From positions 9,730,520-9,794,519 of the forward strand of contig NC_054389.1 in NCBI RefSeq assembly GCF_001625195.1: 64,000 bases of DNA, written 5' to 3'. Origin of the DNA: Drechmeria coniospora. Its lineage: Eukaryota > Ascomycota > Sordariomycetes > Hypocreales > Ophiocordycipitaceae. The notes beneath the pieces were generated by a model, which searched no databases, was not told the origin of the DNA, and saw only the letters and a list, made by a program, of their open reading frames with translations. This document shows positions 22,167-33,448 of the stretch, piece after piece (position 1 is the first letter of the stretch; each line of letters starts with the position of its first letter). Both the position numbers and the translations under genes were made by a program.

Positions 22167-24696
22167 GATGGCTGGATTGGATGGGATGAATGATTTGATC
22201 GGATCGGCGGACAAGCAGCTCGAGATGATGGATTCCCTCTCTTTTTTTTGGTCGATGGCATTGAGGCTTGGGGAAATTTTGCTATCGATAACATGGCAGT
22301 TCGGAAATACTTGGACCCGTCAAGCCCACAAGGGGAAAGCGTACTGTACATGTGCTTGGCTGTATTACTTGGAGAACTGGGGCGCTAGTCCCTCACGACA
22401 ATATACTTACGGTACCTGTTGTACTCCGTACTCACTCCGTACTTACTTGCTGAGTACAAGTACAGCACAGTAGTACTTAAGTACATGTACACCTAAGAAG
22501 TTGCACGCCTACGAAGTGCGGTGATTTACATCAAGGTGTACTTACTGCAGGTGTATTGCCTAGTACTGGCTGCAGCATCCTTCTTGTAGTAGAACTCTAC
22601 TGGGTACGGAGTACACATGTGCTCCATTCTTTAGTACTAGATAGTAATTACTGGTATGTGTCTTGAGGAATCACGACATGCTTCCGAACATGTGCGATAC
22701 ACTGGGCATGTCGAGTGGAAAGGTGCTTTGCATTTGGACACACTTGTTTTAGACCAACGCAGCTTGGGCCTCCCCTCGGCGCCGAAACAAAGCAAACAAT
22801 AAGGGTTGTTGTGGCCATTGTACCTGTTAGTATTGACAACAGGGCCACAGGAATGCATGGCAAAGCAAGGGACAAAGACGCCGACGCAAGCAAGTACATT
22901 GTGTTCTGCGCGGTCCACGGACCACGAATCCTGCACGACTCCGGCGGACTTGGTGCTATAAATTCGGCAATTACTTGCCAGTTGATGCATAGTAGGTACC
23001 TACCTAGGTAGGTAGGTTAGTACCTAATAGTAGGAGTACAGGGCACCTACTAATACTACTAAGGTTTTACCATGCACCAGAAGTAGGTTTGATGTATGTA
23101 CTCCGTACTCCGTACAGAGTACTGTATTCCGGATTGTAGGTGTAAGTACTTGCAAGGAAACCATCAGCTCCAAGTACCAATACCCCAGTACCTACTACCA
23201 TACCTGTACTTACTCCGTACTCCGTATATGGTAATTACTTACTACCGGGATCCGTGCTGGGATGCGAGTACTTACACCGTACTTGTGCGTCTGCCGTTGC
23301 TGCTTCGCAGCCAGCCACCTCCTTCGTCATTCGCCCCGATTGACCCCAATGTTCCGTCATCGCGATTCAGGCAGGGGAGGTACGGTACCCTGTTTGTTTC
23401 GAGCACTACTTTCGCAGTGGTAGTGAATGATCTTGTGATAAGAGAGTCAAGGGCTGCTACTGACCAAGTACTCTGGCAAAAAGAATGAGGCGGGGAGGAC
23501 ACTGTGGAGACAAAGATGGACCGGGAGGCATGGCAAAACCACCTGGCCGGAAGTTGGTCTGCGCACTCTTCAGCGGTGGCAACACTCCCTCGGCCCCCCT
23601 TACCCTTGTAGGCCGCGTCCCCTCCAGCGAGCCGGCGTGCCAAGTTCGAAACCCCCTCCCTCCCCTCCCTCCCCTCCCTCCAACCCCAGACGGGGGGCTC
23701 GGTAGCCTGTATTAGCCTGTAGCTTGCGCTGCTAGTACCATTAGGTGCTCGAGCACAGAGTCGCAAGCCTCTCTGCTGACAACGCCCGATGATGAAATTG
23801 ATGGCCATGTGGTCTCGGGCCAGGGGGGCCGCCCGATCTTGTCACACCCGCCATTCGTCGTCGTGCATCCGCCTGCAGCAGCAGCACCTCACCTCCACCC
23901 GGTGCACCTCCACTGAGCGTGCGCACGTATGCAACGCTGTCGTTGTTTCCTCTTGCCGAGAAGACGGACGGACGGTGCTTCGATGTGGATGTGGACGGAG
24001 TTGCCGTTGGAGCGCGCTCATCGACTCTTGCAAGGTCAACTGACTGATCGCTGCAACGCAGCATAGGCTTCTGCCGCTTCGGGAAGCTGCTTTCACGCAA
24101 CAGCTCGTGCCGATACGGCGAGAACTCGTACTCGGAGCCTTCGGACGTGCAGCGGGTGGACGTCGAGAGCCTCGGTACGTTCTTGGTGCCGGCGTCTCCA
24201 GTTGAGATATCACTTGGTCTGGTGCCTCGTCCACCTTGAGCACCTAATACTACCACCACACCCAGAACCAACAGTCGAGACGCCAACAGGCGAGCAGGCG
24301 CCAACGACAGTGTCCGACAGAAGAAGGGACGAAGCGCCGCGCCTCGCCTGCTTCTATAGTGGCCGCCCAGAGCCCCTCCTCTGGACATCCATCTCGCCTC
24401 CCTACTCCCACCTCCTGCTTCCCGGCCCTCGTCTCCCGTCTCTTGCACGGAGCGAAACGAACCTCGTCATCGTCGTCGTCTTCGTCGTCGTCCCTCCTTA
24501 CCCCCGAACCATGCATGTGTCTACCTCATCTCTCCCTCCTCAATTCCCGTCGCACCGAGCCGATTCGACCCCAGCTTCCGTCGACAACGCTCGAGCGGCT
24601 CTCAAGAATCCAACGCCGATCCCGCATCTCGGCATATTCCTCTCGTAGCATCCACGACCCAGACGCTGTGCCGCCCAGCCGTACAAAGGCGATACC
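22167..24696. other. Divergent region SAS10 / CLC with GTAC islands and CLC leader
   Basis: No supportable gene over 2.5 kb. GTAC islands lie at 22335-22660 and 22990-23285. The stretch from 23300 to 24240 has long but mutually conflicting frames on both strands. A pyrimidine-rich CLC leader runs from about 24340 and carries a uORF, ATG 24511 to TAG 24648, in the same frame as the CLC start. A frame ending at 24240 (plus) resembles protein for about 59 codons but has no usable start or splice site. Confidence 0.5.
22335..23285. repeat. GTAC islands between SAS10 and CLC (two blocks)
   Basis: Block one (22335-22660) has exact 11-mers at 22421-22431 and 22604-22614. Block two (22990-23285) has overlapping copies at 23098-23108 and 23105-23115, a GTACTCCGTAT variant near 23217, and an AGGTACCTACCTAGGTAGGTAGG run near 22994-23016. 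Confidence 0.75.
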
Positions 24697-27666
24697 ATGG
24701 CCGATTCGGAGGGGGACCTTCACATCTCCCAGCCGACCTCTCCCCTTACCCTGCGCCGACCCTTTCCTATAAACACGAGGCACGCGCAAGGCTACGAACC
24801 AGACGAGCGGTCACCGCTGCTGCGGGCCTCGAGATCCCGCGTCCGCATACACAGCGGCAGCAACACCCCCCGAGCTCAGCTTCTGTCTCGCAATCAAAGC
24901 TACACAGGCAAGCACCCGCCCCCCGTTGCCCGCCAGATGACTCGGCAACGGCCTCGTACGCTGACCGGCGGCTCCAGGCAGCATCCGCAGTGCGCGACAT
25001 CACAGCAGACGCGGATCGTGGGGACAGCGGCTCATCTCGGCCCTTTCCGAGCCTCACGGCCCCTTGTCAGAGTCCAAAGGCTCCCTCTTCCCCGACGATC
25101 GGGTGTGGTACGACCAGTTTACCAGCACCGACTGGGTCCACGACACCATTGCCGACTCCCACCGGGTCAAGGCTCTGCGGAGCAGAAGGGACTTCTTGGG
25201 CCGCATTCGGGTGGCCCTGGACGGTGCGCAAGGATGGATTCTGAGTGCGCTCTCGGGCTTCGTCGTCGCCCTGATCGCCTACACGGTTGACGTGGCCGAG
25301 TCGACCGTCTTCGACTTCAAGGACGGCTACTGTGCCGGCGCGTGGTATCGTGACGAAAAGGTAAGGCTCCACGTTCCAACGTTGCCTCGCCATCGCTGAC
25401 GCCGCCGGCAGCGATGCTGTCCCCACGGTGCCTGCGATTCTTGGAAGAGTTGGTCTCAGACGTTTAGCCATCTGCCCATGGGAGAGAAGTGGATCAAATT
25501 CTCGGCCTACATGGTGTGCGTCGTCGGATTCGCCTGCCTCTCCTGCTGGGTAGCCCTCTGGACCAAGACGGTGGTGCCGTCGGCCTACCAGCTGACGACG
25601 CTCGACGAGAACTTGGCGGCGGAAAATCTACTGCCGCCCCCTCACGACATTTCTTCCGACGACAACGCAAGCCCGAGGCAACGGTACGACCTCATCAAGG
25701 AGAGCCCCCCGATGGTGTACTACTCGGCGGCCGGGAGCGGCGTGGCCGAAGTTCGCGTCATCCTCAGCGGTTTCGTCCTGCACGGCTTCCTCGGCTTCAA
25801 GACGTTGGTCATCAAGATGGTCGCCTTGGTCCTGAGCGCATCATCCGGCCTCAGCCTCGGCAAGGAAGGCCCCTATGTCCACATGGCCTCGTGCGTGGGC
25901 AACATCGCCTGCCGCCTATTCACAAAGTACGACCGAAACGATGCCAAGAGGAGGGAGGTGTTGTCGGCGGCGGCGGCGGCGGGCGTCGCCGTCGCCTTCG
26001 GCGCCCCCCTCGGCGGTGTCCTGTTCGGCTTGGAGGAGGTGGCCTACTTCTTTCCGGCCAAGACGCTCTTCCGCACCTTCTTCTGCTGCATCATCGCCGC
26101 CCTGTCGCTCAAGTTTCTGAACCCCTACGGCACCCACAAGGTGGTCATGTTCGAGGTCCGCTACCTCGTCGACTGGGAATACTTTGAGCTCATCAGCTTC
26201 GTCTTCGTCGGCATCCTCGGCGGCGCCATCGGCGCTCTCTTCATCAAGGCGTCCAAGCACTGGGCCCAGAGCTTCCGCCGCGTCTCCTTCATCAAGGCGT
26301 ATCCCCTCGTCGAGGTCTTCCTCGTCGCCGTCACGACGGGCCTGATGAGCTACTGGGGCGCCTTGACGAAGCTCCCGGTGACGAAGCTGCTCCTGAACCT
26401 CGCGTCTCCCTGCGACGGCACGTCCGAGGCGAGCCTCGAGGGTGGCATCGGCCTGTGCCCCAAATCCGTCGACGACATCCCGCCCATCATTCTGACGTTA
26501 TTCACTACCTTCCTCATCAAGGGCTTTCTTACCATCATCACCTTTGGCATTGTGGGTCGCTTCGAGTGAAACGTGGCCGACGGAGAAGCTGACGTTTGCT
26601 TGCAGAAAGTGCCCGCGGGCATCTACATCCCGTCGATGGTGGTCGGCGGCCTCATGGGCCGCATCGTCGGCCACCTGATGCAGTGGTGGGTGCTTGCCGC
26701 GCCAGACTTTGGCCTCTTCGGCAGCTGCGCGGCGGCGGCCGACGGGACGTGCATCCAGCCTGGCGTGTACGGCTTGATCGCGGCCGGCGCGACCATGTGC
26801 GGCGTCACGCGCCTGTCGGTGACGCTGGCCGTCATCCTGTTCGAGCTGACCGGCAGCCTCGATTACGTTCTGCCCTTCTCGCTCGCCATCCTCGTGGCGA
26901 AGTGGGTTGCCGATGCGATGGAGCCCCTCAGCATTTACGTGAGCCGCACGTCCCGGCGAGGTCGACGGGTCCGGGCGCACGCTGACGGTTGTCCAGGACC
27001 TCCTGACGAGCATGAACTCGTACCCCTTCCTCGACAACAAGCACAAGCCCGTCTTCACCGGCGACCTGACGGACATTGTGCCGCGCGTGCGGCGGGAGCG
27101 GATCATCGACATCACCAACTCGCCGCTCGTGCCCGCGACGAGCCTGCGGGCCAAGCTCGAGATCCTGCACAGGGCCGGCGAGCTCGACGGCGGGCTGCCC
27201 ATCGTTCGGCACGATGTCTTGGTCGGGCTCATCCCGGCGCCGGATCTCGAGTTTGCCCTCGACCAGCTCGTGGACGAGGTCTCGAGTCTTTGCCTCATGG
27301 ATCGGGTCCCACGCGTCGACGAAGACGAAGGGGACGGCCCGGACCGCACCGACTTCACGCAGTTCATCGACCCCGTGAGCCTGCACCGCGAGGAGGAGGC
27401 GCAAGTTTCGGTCGCTGACGGTACGATGCTTAGGCTCCGGTCTCGCTCGACATTCGTTCGCCCATGGATCTCGTGTACGAGTGCTTCGTCAAGTTGGGGC
27501 TTCGGTACATTTGCGTGTTGAGCGAAGGCAAATATGCCGGCATGGTAGGCGATGCTCGCTCTGGCGCCGCCTCCCGACGTTTTCGCTGACGATACCCTCT
27601 CCCCCCCAGACACACAAGAAGACGTTTGTCAAGTACATGCGCGAGCTGCAGGAGGGTGAGGAGTAG
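24697..27666 (+). CDS. CLC-type chloride transporter/channel, Gef1-like, with CBS domains
   Basis: Seven exons: 24697-24907, 24978-25360, 25412-26551, 26606-26938, 26997-27374, 27434-27544 and 27610-27666. They sum to 2613 nt, 870 residues. Exon 1 ends at a GC-AG intron (GCAAGC...CTGAC...CTCCAG). Core motifs: GSGVAEVR (about 307), GKEGPYVHMAS with the gating Glu (about 350), and GLEEVAYFFP with the Glu that serves as proton glutamate in CLC exchangers (about 407). These point to a Cl-/H+ exchanger of intracellular membranes, as for yeast Gef1 (Golgi, vacuole; supports copper loading of Fet3). Two C-terminal CBS motifs follow (about 690-780 and 816-865). DERSPLL near residue 36 could be an acidic dileucine sorting signal. 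Divergent from SAS10. Confidence 0.95.
24908..24977 (+). other. GC-AG intron of the CLC gene
   Basis: 70 bp, starts GCAAGC and ends CTCCAG, with an ACGCTGACC branch site. Removing it joins ...NQSYTG to SIRSARHHSRRGSWGQRL and restores one frame across the gene. The unspliced frame breaks down within about 50 codons. No GT donor gives the same continuity. Confidence 0.8.
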
Positions 27667-28374
27667 AGCGGAGCTGCGGCGGCTGGCGATCGGCCGGCGC
27701 CGTGGTATTCTCAGCAAGCAAAGATCGCTGTTCTTTCGTTTTGGCGCCTTGAATTCCGTCTTATCTAGCTTGATTAACCGGTTTATGTGGATGGAGGGCA
27801 TGGTTTTTAGCTCGCCGACGCGGTGGGGGACATTGGGCGCACATCTCTACTCTACTACTTATGGTGGCGGGACTGCGAAGCATTTGCACGTGGGTGTGTT
27901 TACTACAGTACATGGGAGGTGCATCGGACGCGGGTGTTGTGCGTGGAAGCTGCCGGTTGGTTGCTGAATGGCTAGCCAGCGTGTGTTCGCGAGCTCGGGT
28001 GCGGGCAGGCGCATGAGGGGGCGGCTCGTACGAATTGATTTTATTGATGCTTGCGCAGCATCTCGCGTCAAAGCCACCGACGAGGAGCATCTCCATATGC
28101 ACCGACGAAGCGAAGCCAAAACTGTGGGAATGACTGGGCATCGACCAATCGTGCGTACAATTATGTGCGCGAGCAAGTAGGTAAGGTGCACATGTGGTCA
28201 TGCTAATTAATATTGCTTCTATTGCTTGAGCGATGGCAGATTGAAAGCAGCCGGCAGTGGCGGAGGTGGTGTGGTGAGACGGCGGTGTCCGGAGTCCGGT
28301 TCCGAAGCGCTGACGGAGTCCACGGGTCCCGGACGGGACGACTTTGGCCACGACCGCAGGTACCTGCGCCAACG

Positions 28375-29880
28375 TGCACCGACGTTCTGCTTATCCACGT
28401 AAGTACGCGGTGGTATTTCTCGTTCTTCTCGTGACAAGGTACCAGTACAGTGTACTTACTTGGTACTACTTTACGGTGCTTTCTCTACTCTTACCGGCAG
28501 GCGTACTTGGAAGGATGTTACTTGTTCCACACACGTATCAGTACACGAACGCGCAGGCTTATGGAGAGTTGCACATGTTGGTCCCGTACTTGTGTTCCGT
28601 ACACACACTGTACCCATACGTGTATTATTGATATTGTACGTCCTAGGCGGTATCCCAGGCACGGGTGTAACCCATCGAGGCTCGCCCACGCGGAGAAAAT
28701 GTTCCACGGCGTTCATGGCTGGCCCTATATTTTTTTGTCGCGCCGAACACGTAGCGATCAAAGTACTTCGCTCAGCGTCCGCAGAAAGAGGGGCTTTTCG
28801 TGCCGTCTGGCGCGCCGGATGATGGGCAAGCTTCTCCATGCTCCGTACGGAGTGCAGGCGTGCCCAAATGAAGCAGGCGATCGTCCGGTCAGGATGGAGA
28901 CGCAGGGATGAGGGGAGGGCAGGGGAGATGTCGTAGAGCATCGGGAACAAATTCACGTAGCATTCGTATAGGCAGCGTTTTTTCTTCTGAACCTGTCTCG
29001 GCTTTACGTACTGTAGCTCTACATTGGGTGGTATTGGTATTATTACTTGCTGGTACTGTACTCCGTACTAACTCACAACAGTGCGAGTACAAGTACTTGT
29101 CGAACTACAACTAACTATTACTGTACTCCGTACAAGCTAAGGTGTACTTAAAGTACTTACACAATCCAAAGGCGAGGTTGCAGCGAAATGTGGGGAAAAC
29201 GCGCCGAGGTCGGGGCTGGCACCCACCGTCACCGCCCGCCCTCTCTTGTGCGACACCGCTGGCTTTCACGTCTTCCGCCGTTACTCACTGACCGCCAAAT
29301 GGGTATGTTGTTGAGGCGGCTTCATGCTACTGCAAAGCCGATACGTGCCAGAATGCATCTGCGTTCAGACTCGTCCATAGTAGTACTAGTTCGTACGCGT
29401 ACTGTACGCCGGCCATCGTGTGGCAGGTCTGGCTTCATCATGGCGCCTCATCGCTGGCGAAAAATGCTGCTGCCACAAGTACCAGTACACATGCACTCCG
29501 TGCACCCGCATAGATAATATGACGCTTGAGTACGGAGTAATAGTGTGTACGGGTACGGAGTACACTTGACATGCAAGTACAGTACAGTACGGAGCACGTG
29601 TATCGGGGTTACTGTACGGAGTACAATCAGGCTGCAGTACGGAATACTGATGTGCAAGTATTGTGCAGGAAGTACTCATATCTTGTGCTCCGAATTCGCA
29701 TGGTACCTGCAAGTAAGTACGGTACTGACTGCACTGTAAGTACGGTACTGACTGCACTGTAAGTACAGTACTGTACTGTAAGTGAGGTACGTCCGCACAT
29801 GTATCGTAGCTGTGCACTTGCAAGTACTGCCGCAGAACGCCGCTGAGCATGGTAATGTATATAATAATACACATGTGCGG
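28375..29880. repeat. GTAC islands upstream of GABA transaminase
   Basis: Blocks at 28375-28640, 29020-29165 and 29380-29880. Exact 11-mers lie at 29058-29068, 29123-29133, 29553-29563 and 29614-29624, with many variants (TACGGAGTAA, TACGGAGCAC). The densest part, 29520-29800, has a GTAC roughly every 10-15 bp. Confidence 0.75.
29713..29758. repeat. 23-bp tandem duplication inside a GTAC island
   Basis: Two perfect adjacent copies of a 23-bp unit (GTAAGTACGGTACTGACTGC plus ACT), followed by the start of a third (GTAAGTAC). Confidence 0.85.
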
Positions 29881-30171
29881 CTGACAGCCAATCCGTCAAC
29901 CCACCAACCCCCAACCCCTAGGTGCTCGAGTACGAGTGAGTGCTACCCGCTACCACCCAGCCAGCCAACGTCCCGCGGCGTGCTCCCCCCCGGTATCCGA
30001 GCTGCACGTCCGCGCCGCGGCAAAAGCAGATTCCAGTGGGTGGAACCCTCCACAGAGCTTCCGGCGCCCCACCCCCAGGTACCAAGGGTCCCCCACACAT
30101 CGCGCCGCCCTTGTCGTCCTTCCCTGCAAGTCGTTCCGCAGGTCACTCCATCGGTTCGTTGGGGTTGTGGC

Positions 30172-30177
30172 TGATAA
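30172..30177 (+). promoter_or_regulatory. TGATAA (HGATAR) site upstream of GABA transaminase
   Basis: TGATAA fits the HGATAR consensus of fungal GATA factors such as AreA/NIT2. It lies about 320 bp upstream of the start and just before the CT-rich leader. Fungal GABA transaminase genes are known to be under nitrogen control; that this particular site is used is an inference. The overlapping GATAAAAAGG could instead act as a TATA-like element. Confidence 0.3.
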
Positions 30178-30494
30178 AAAGGCACGAGCCTCGCCATCCT
30201 CGCCACGAACCCTTGCCATCCTTCGCCCTTCTTCGCCCTCCTTCCACCTTCCTCCTACTTTCTCTTTCTTTCTTTCCCTCCCTCTTCCCCATCCGGCCTC
30301 TTGTGCTGCTGTCCTCCTAATCGCATCCCGGGTCACTCGTATATCATCATCGCTGCGCTCGCGGACGTTCGATTTCACATCCACGTCTCCACCCTTCGCC
30401 GCAGCACTTACATCAACTTGCCTCGTCCCTCCCCCCCCCCCCCCCCCCTCACAGCTGCTACCAAGCTACGCCGCGGCCCGTCCCCGACATCGCG

Positions 30495-32101
30495 ATGCCG
30501 GCCGCCCTCCGTGCCGCTGGTGCCGCCAAGGCCGCCCTGCGACCTGCCATGGCCGCGCGAGTCGTCTCACCCGCCCGCCCCTTCACCACCGTCGGCGCCT
30601 ACCGCCTCGCTGCCGTCAAGCCCTTCCACAAGGACGAGCCTGCGGGGCCGATCCTCAAGACGAAGTCGTTGCCTGGGCCGGAAAGCACGAGGCACATCAA
30701 GGAGCTGACCGAATCTTTCGAGACGCGGAGCTTGAACATGATGGTCGACTACACCAAGAGCGTCGGCAACTACATTGCTGACCCGGATGGCAACATGCTC
30801 TTAGACGTGTATGTCCCCCCGTCTTGCCTGCCACCTTTTTTCTGCCTTCCCTGCCTTTTCCATCGTCCTTGCTGACCTTTCAACCAACCAGCTACGCCCA
30901 GATCGCCTCGATCCCCGTCGGCTACAACAATCCCGAGCTGGCAAAGGTGGCCAAGTCCCCCGAGATGGTCGACGCCATCATCAACCGCCCTGCCCTCGGC
31001 AACTTCCCCTCTCACACCTGGGCTTCCATCCTGAAGACCGGTATCCTCAAGTATGCCCCCAAGGGCTTCGACAACGTCTACACCGCCATGGCCGGCTCCG
31101 ACGCCAACGAGATTGCCTTCAAGGCCGCCTTCATGTACCGTCGACAGCTCGAGCGAGGCGGCCCTGATGTCGACTTCACCCCCGAGGAGATCGAATCCGC
31201 CATGCGCAACGAGGCTCCCGGGTCCCCCAACCTCTCCATCCTCTCCTTCAAGGGCAGCTTCCACGGTCGGCTCTTCGGCACCCTCTCCTGCACCCGTTCC
31301 AAGCCCATCCACAAGATCGACATCCCCGCCTTCGACTGGCCTCAGGCTACCTTCCCCCAGCTCAAGTACCCCCTCGAACAGCACGCCGAGGAGAATGCCA
31401 AGGCTGAGCAGGCCAGCATCGACGAGGTCGAGCAACTCATCAAGACCTGGCGCGTGCCTCCCGCCGCCGTCATCGTCGAGCCCATCCAGAGCGAGGGTGG
31501 TGACAATCACGCGAGCCCGGCCTTCTTCCAGAAGCTCCGCGAGGTCACCCGCAAGCACGACGTTCTCCTCATCGCCGACGAGGTCCAGACCGGCATCGGC
31601 GCCACCGGCAAATTCTGGGCCCACGAGCACTGGAACCTGCAAGACCCTCCCGACATGGTCACCTTCTCCAAGAAGGCCCAAACGGCCGGCTACTACTACC
31701 GCACCAAGGCCCTGCGGCCCAACAAACCCTATCGTCAGTTCAACACCTGGATGGGCGACCCTGCCAAGGCCCTGCTCTTCCGCGGCATCTGCAACGAGAT
31801 CGACCGGCACGACCTCGTCAACCACACGGCCAAGGTCGGCAACTACCTCTTCACCAAGCTCGAGGGTCTCGCCCAGAAGTATCCTGAGCACTTCAAGAAC
31901 CTGCGAGGCAAGGGGCAGGGCACCTTTATTGCCTTCGACAACCCCAAGCGTGACGAGTTCCTCGCCAAGGCCAAGTCCTTCGGCGTCAACATTGGTGGCA
32001 GCGGCACCACCGCCGTGCGCCTGCGTCCTATGTTGACCTTCCAGCAGCATCATGCTGACATACTGATCGACGCCATGGAGAAGATTGTCAAGGCGCTGTA
32101 G
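30495..32101 (+). CDS. 4-aminobutyrate aminotransferase (GABA transaminase), mitochondrial
   Basis: Exons are 30495-30808 and 30892-32101, giving 507 residues. The 83-bp intron runs GTATGT...GCTGACC...CAACCAG. The N-terminus (about 40 residues, rich in Ala/Arg, without acids) looks like a mitochondrial presequence. Class III aminotransferase features follow: GNMLLDVYAQIASIPVGYNNPEL, the cofactor-binding AGSDANE, SFHGRLFGTLS, VEPIQSEGGD, LIADEVQTGIGATGKFWAHEHW, and the PLP lysine in VTFSKKAQ (about 365). It transfers the amino group of GABA to 2-oxoglutarate, giving succinate semialdehyde and glutamate (GABA shunt; GatA/Uga1 family). The length matches fungal orthologues. Open frames on the other strand and other phases are shadows of strong codon bias. 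Confidence 0.96.
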
Positions 32102-32652
32102 GCCGACTTGCCACGATGCCAGAACCGGAGACGGTGATCCCTGGGGGGTCACCGTGAGCTTGTGATGGAGGCCATTGTATCTGCAGCATCATCCGTCTGG
32201 GGGCTGTGCTCCTGTTTTGCTGATGCAGCTACATGAGCCTGTCCGCCGGGTGAGGTCGGGAGACGGCTTGAGGATGCCTAGCCCACGAATTTTTTGACCA
32301 TAAAATATAGGAGCGCGGATAATTGACAAGGCCATTCACATTGATTTCATTCCTGAATTTGTATCCCCAGCTGTGCGTAGCGCAAAATGGCCCAAGTCCA
32401 GCCCGCTTCTCGAGCACGAGCGGTTGCCTATCAAAGCTCGTAAAGTTCCTTGGCCCAACTGCATTTCATTGTGCCGCCCTGGATCTAGCGAATGCTGTAT
32501 GCTATTCCGATGCCTCCTTGTCCCTCCTCGTCGGCCAACTGGCACGAATCGCCCGCTTGGGACACTGCCACCCTTAGCTTCACTCCTACATCGCTGGCAA
32601 CTGTCTCGGTGCGAATAAGGTGGCTGCACCATTAGCTGCTTTCACCGGTACT
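32102..32652. other. Convergent spacer, no gene seen
   Basis: 3'-3' spacer between GABA transaminase and the AT-hook gene. There are no GTAC islands and only short conflicting frames. Confidence 0.5.
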
Positions 32653-33448
32653 TCACCTCAGTCCTGAGTTGGATGTGCCAGTTCGACGTCGCTTTTTGTC
32701 TCGCAAGTCATCAGAAGGGGATGAGTGAGACGTCAAAGACGCTGCACGAGATACAGTATGCGGAGGATCTTGAGGACGACTGGTCGCTGGAAGGATCGCT
32801 TGATAACCCGTCATCTGATGAGGCGGTCGAGGAGCGATGAACTGAGGGAGGTTCGGCTTGAGATCTCTCTTTGCCATGTCTGCCTTGGAGGGACGACCCC
32901 GCTTCTTCGTTAGTTTACGTCTCTCATGGCTTGTTGCGTTGGTAGAATTCTCGATACTGCCACTTGTTGGTCGAGGGGCAATATTGGCCAGTAATCTTTC
33001 TTTTGGCACACCAGCAGAGTTCGATGTGGACAAAGTCGGTGGTTGACAAAGGCTACGATGTATCATGGCCTCTCCGATAACGTCTCCCTGTGACTCGCCC
33101 GGGCTCTTCGTCGATGGGCCATTTTGCGGACAAGAGGTACCTGACAGGCTCCGTACGGCTTGGATACACTGATTCATGTTTCGGCCTAACGACTTTGGTC
33201 AACATCGTTGAGATTAGTTCGAAGGTGGTGGTGCATTGGTATACCGTGCGGCAGTTGCATGTTCATCCACGTGGGTGTGATGTTGTTCGTTCGGATAAAG
33301 GTGGACAACACATCAATATCAACGGCGCTTGACTTAATTACCTCGGCCAAAACAAACCGCTAAGAAGAATCAGCACAGGAAAGGGGTCAAAAGGGAGGAA
33401 GAAGTCGTTACCAACCCTTTCGTCAAGTGTAAAGGGCGAGGGATCCAT
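32653..33448 (-). CDS. Small AT-hook-like nuclear protein, function unknown
   Basis: Proposed exons: 33448-33416, 33359-33245 and 33185-32653, giving 226 residues. Exon 2 reads RFVLAEVIKSSAVDID..., continues ...TPTWMNMQLPHG, and joins RNMNQCIQA through a 59-bp GTATAC...GTTAG intron. The exon 2-3 join is convincing. Exon 1 (MDPSPFTLDER) needs a weak GTTGGT donor; a GTAACG donor five bases on puts exon 2 out of frame. The middle holds KKRGRPSKAD, an AT-hook-like GRP core with basic flanks, suggesting minor-groove DNA binding. The C-terminus is Ser/Arg-rich with KKRRRTG, a possible nuclear localisation signal. The pattern looks like a conserved Sordariomycete protein of unknown role. An alternative is a shorter product from ATG 33177. 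Confidence 0.7.

Larger units (their letters stand above)
27667..30494. other. CLC-GABA transaminase spacer with GTAC islands
   Basis: 2.8 kb without a supportable gene. GTAC islands lie at about 28375-28640, 29020-29165 and 29380-29880. The GABA transaminase promoter and CT-rich leader occupy about 29920-30494, including a C homopolymer at about 30430-30449. Confidence 0.5.

Noticed and set aside
22637..22990. Cys-rich 117-codon minus-strand frame with an ATG
   Set aside because: It lies between GTAC islands, its Cys spacing fits no known family, and no splice or coding signal supports it.
23741..24448. 235-codon minus-strand frame, and a plus-strand frame ending at 24240
   Set aside because: The minus frame has no ATG at its start. 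The plus frame has no usable start, and its only nearby intron would be 27 bp. They contradict each other over the same DNA.
30770..32152. 460-codon minus-strand frame over GABA transaminase
   Set aside because: Shadow of the strong GC3 bias in the sense CDS; no domain content.
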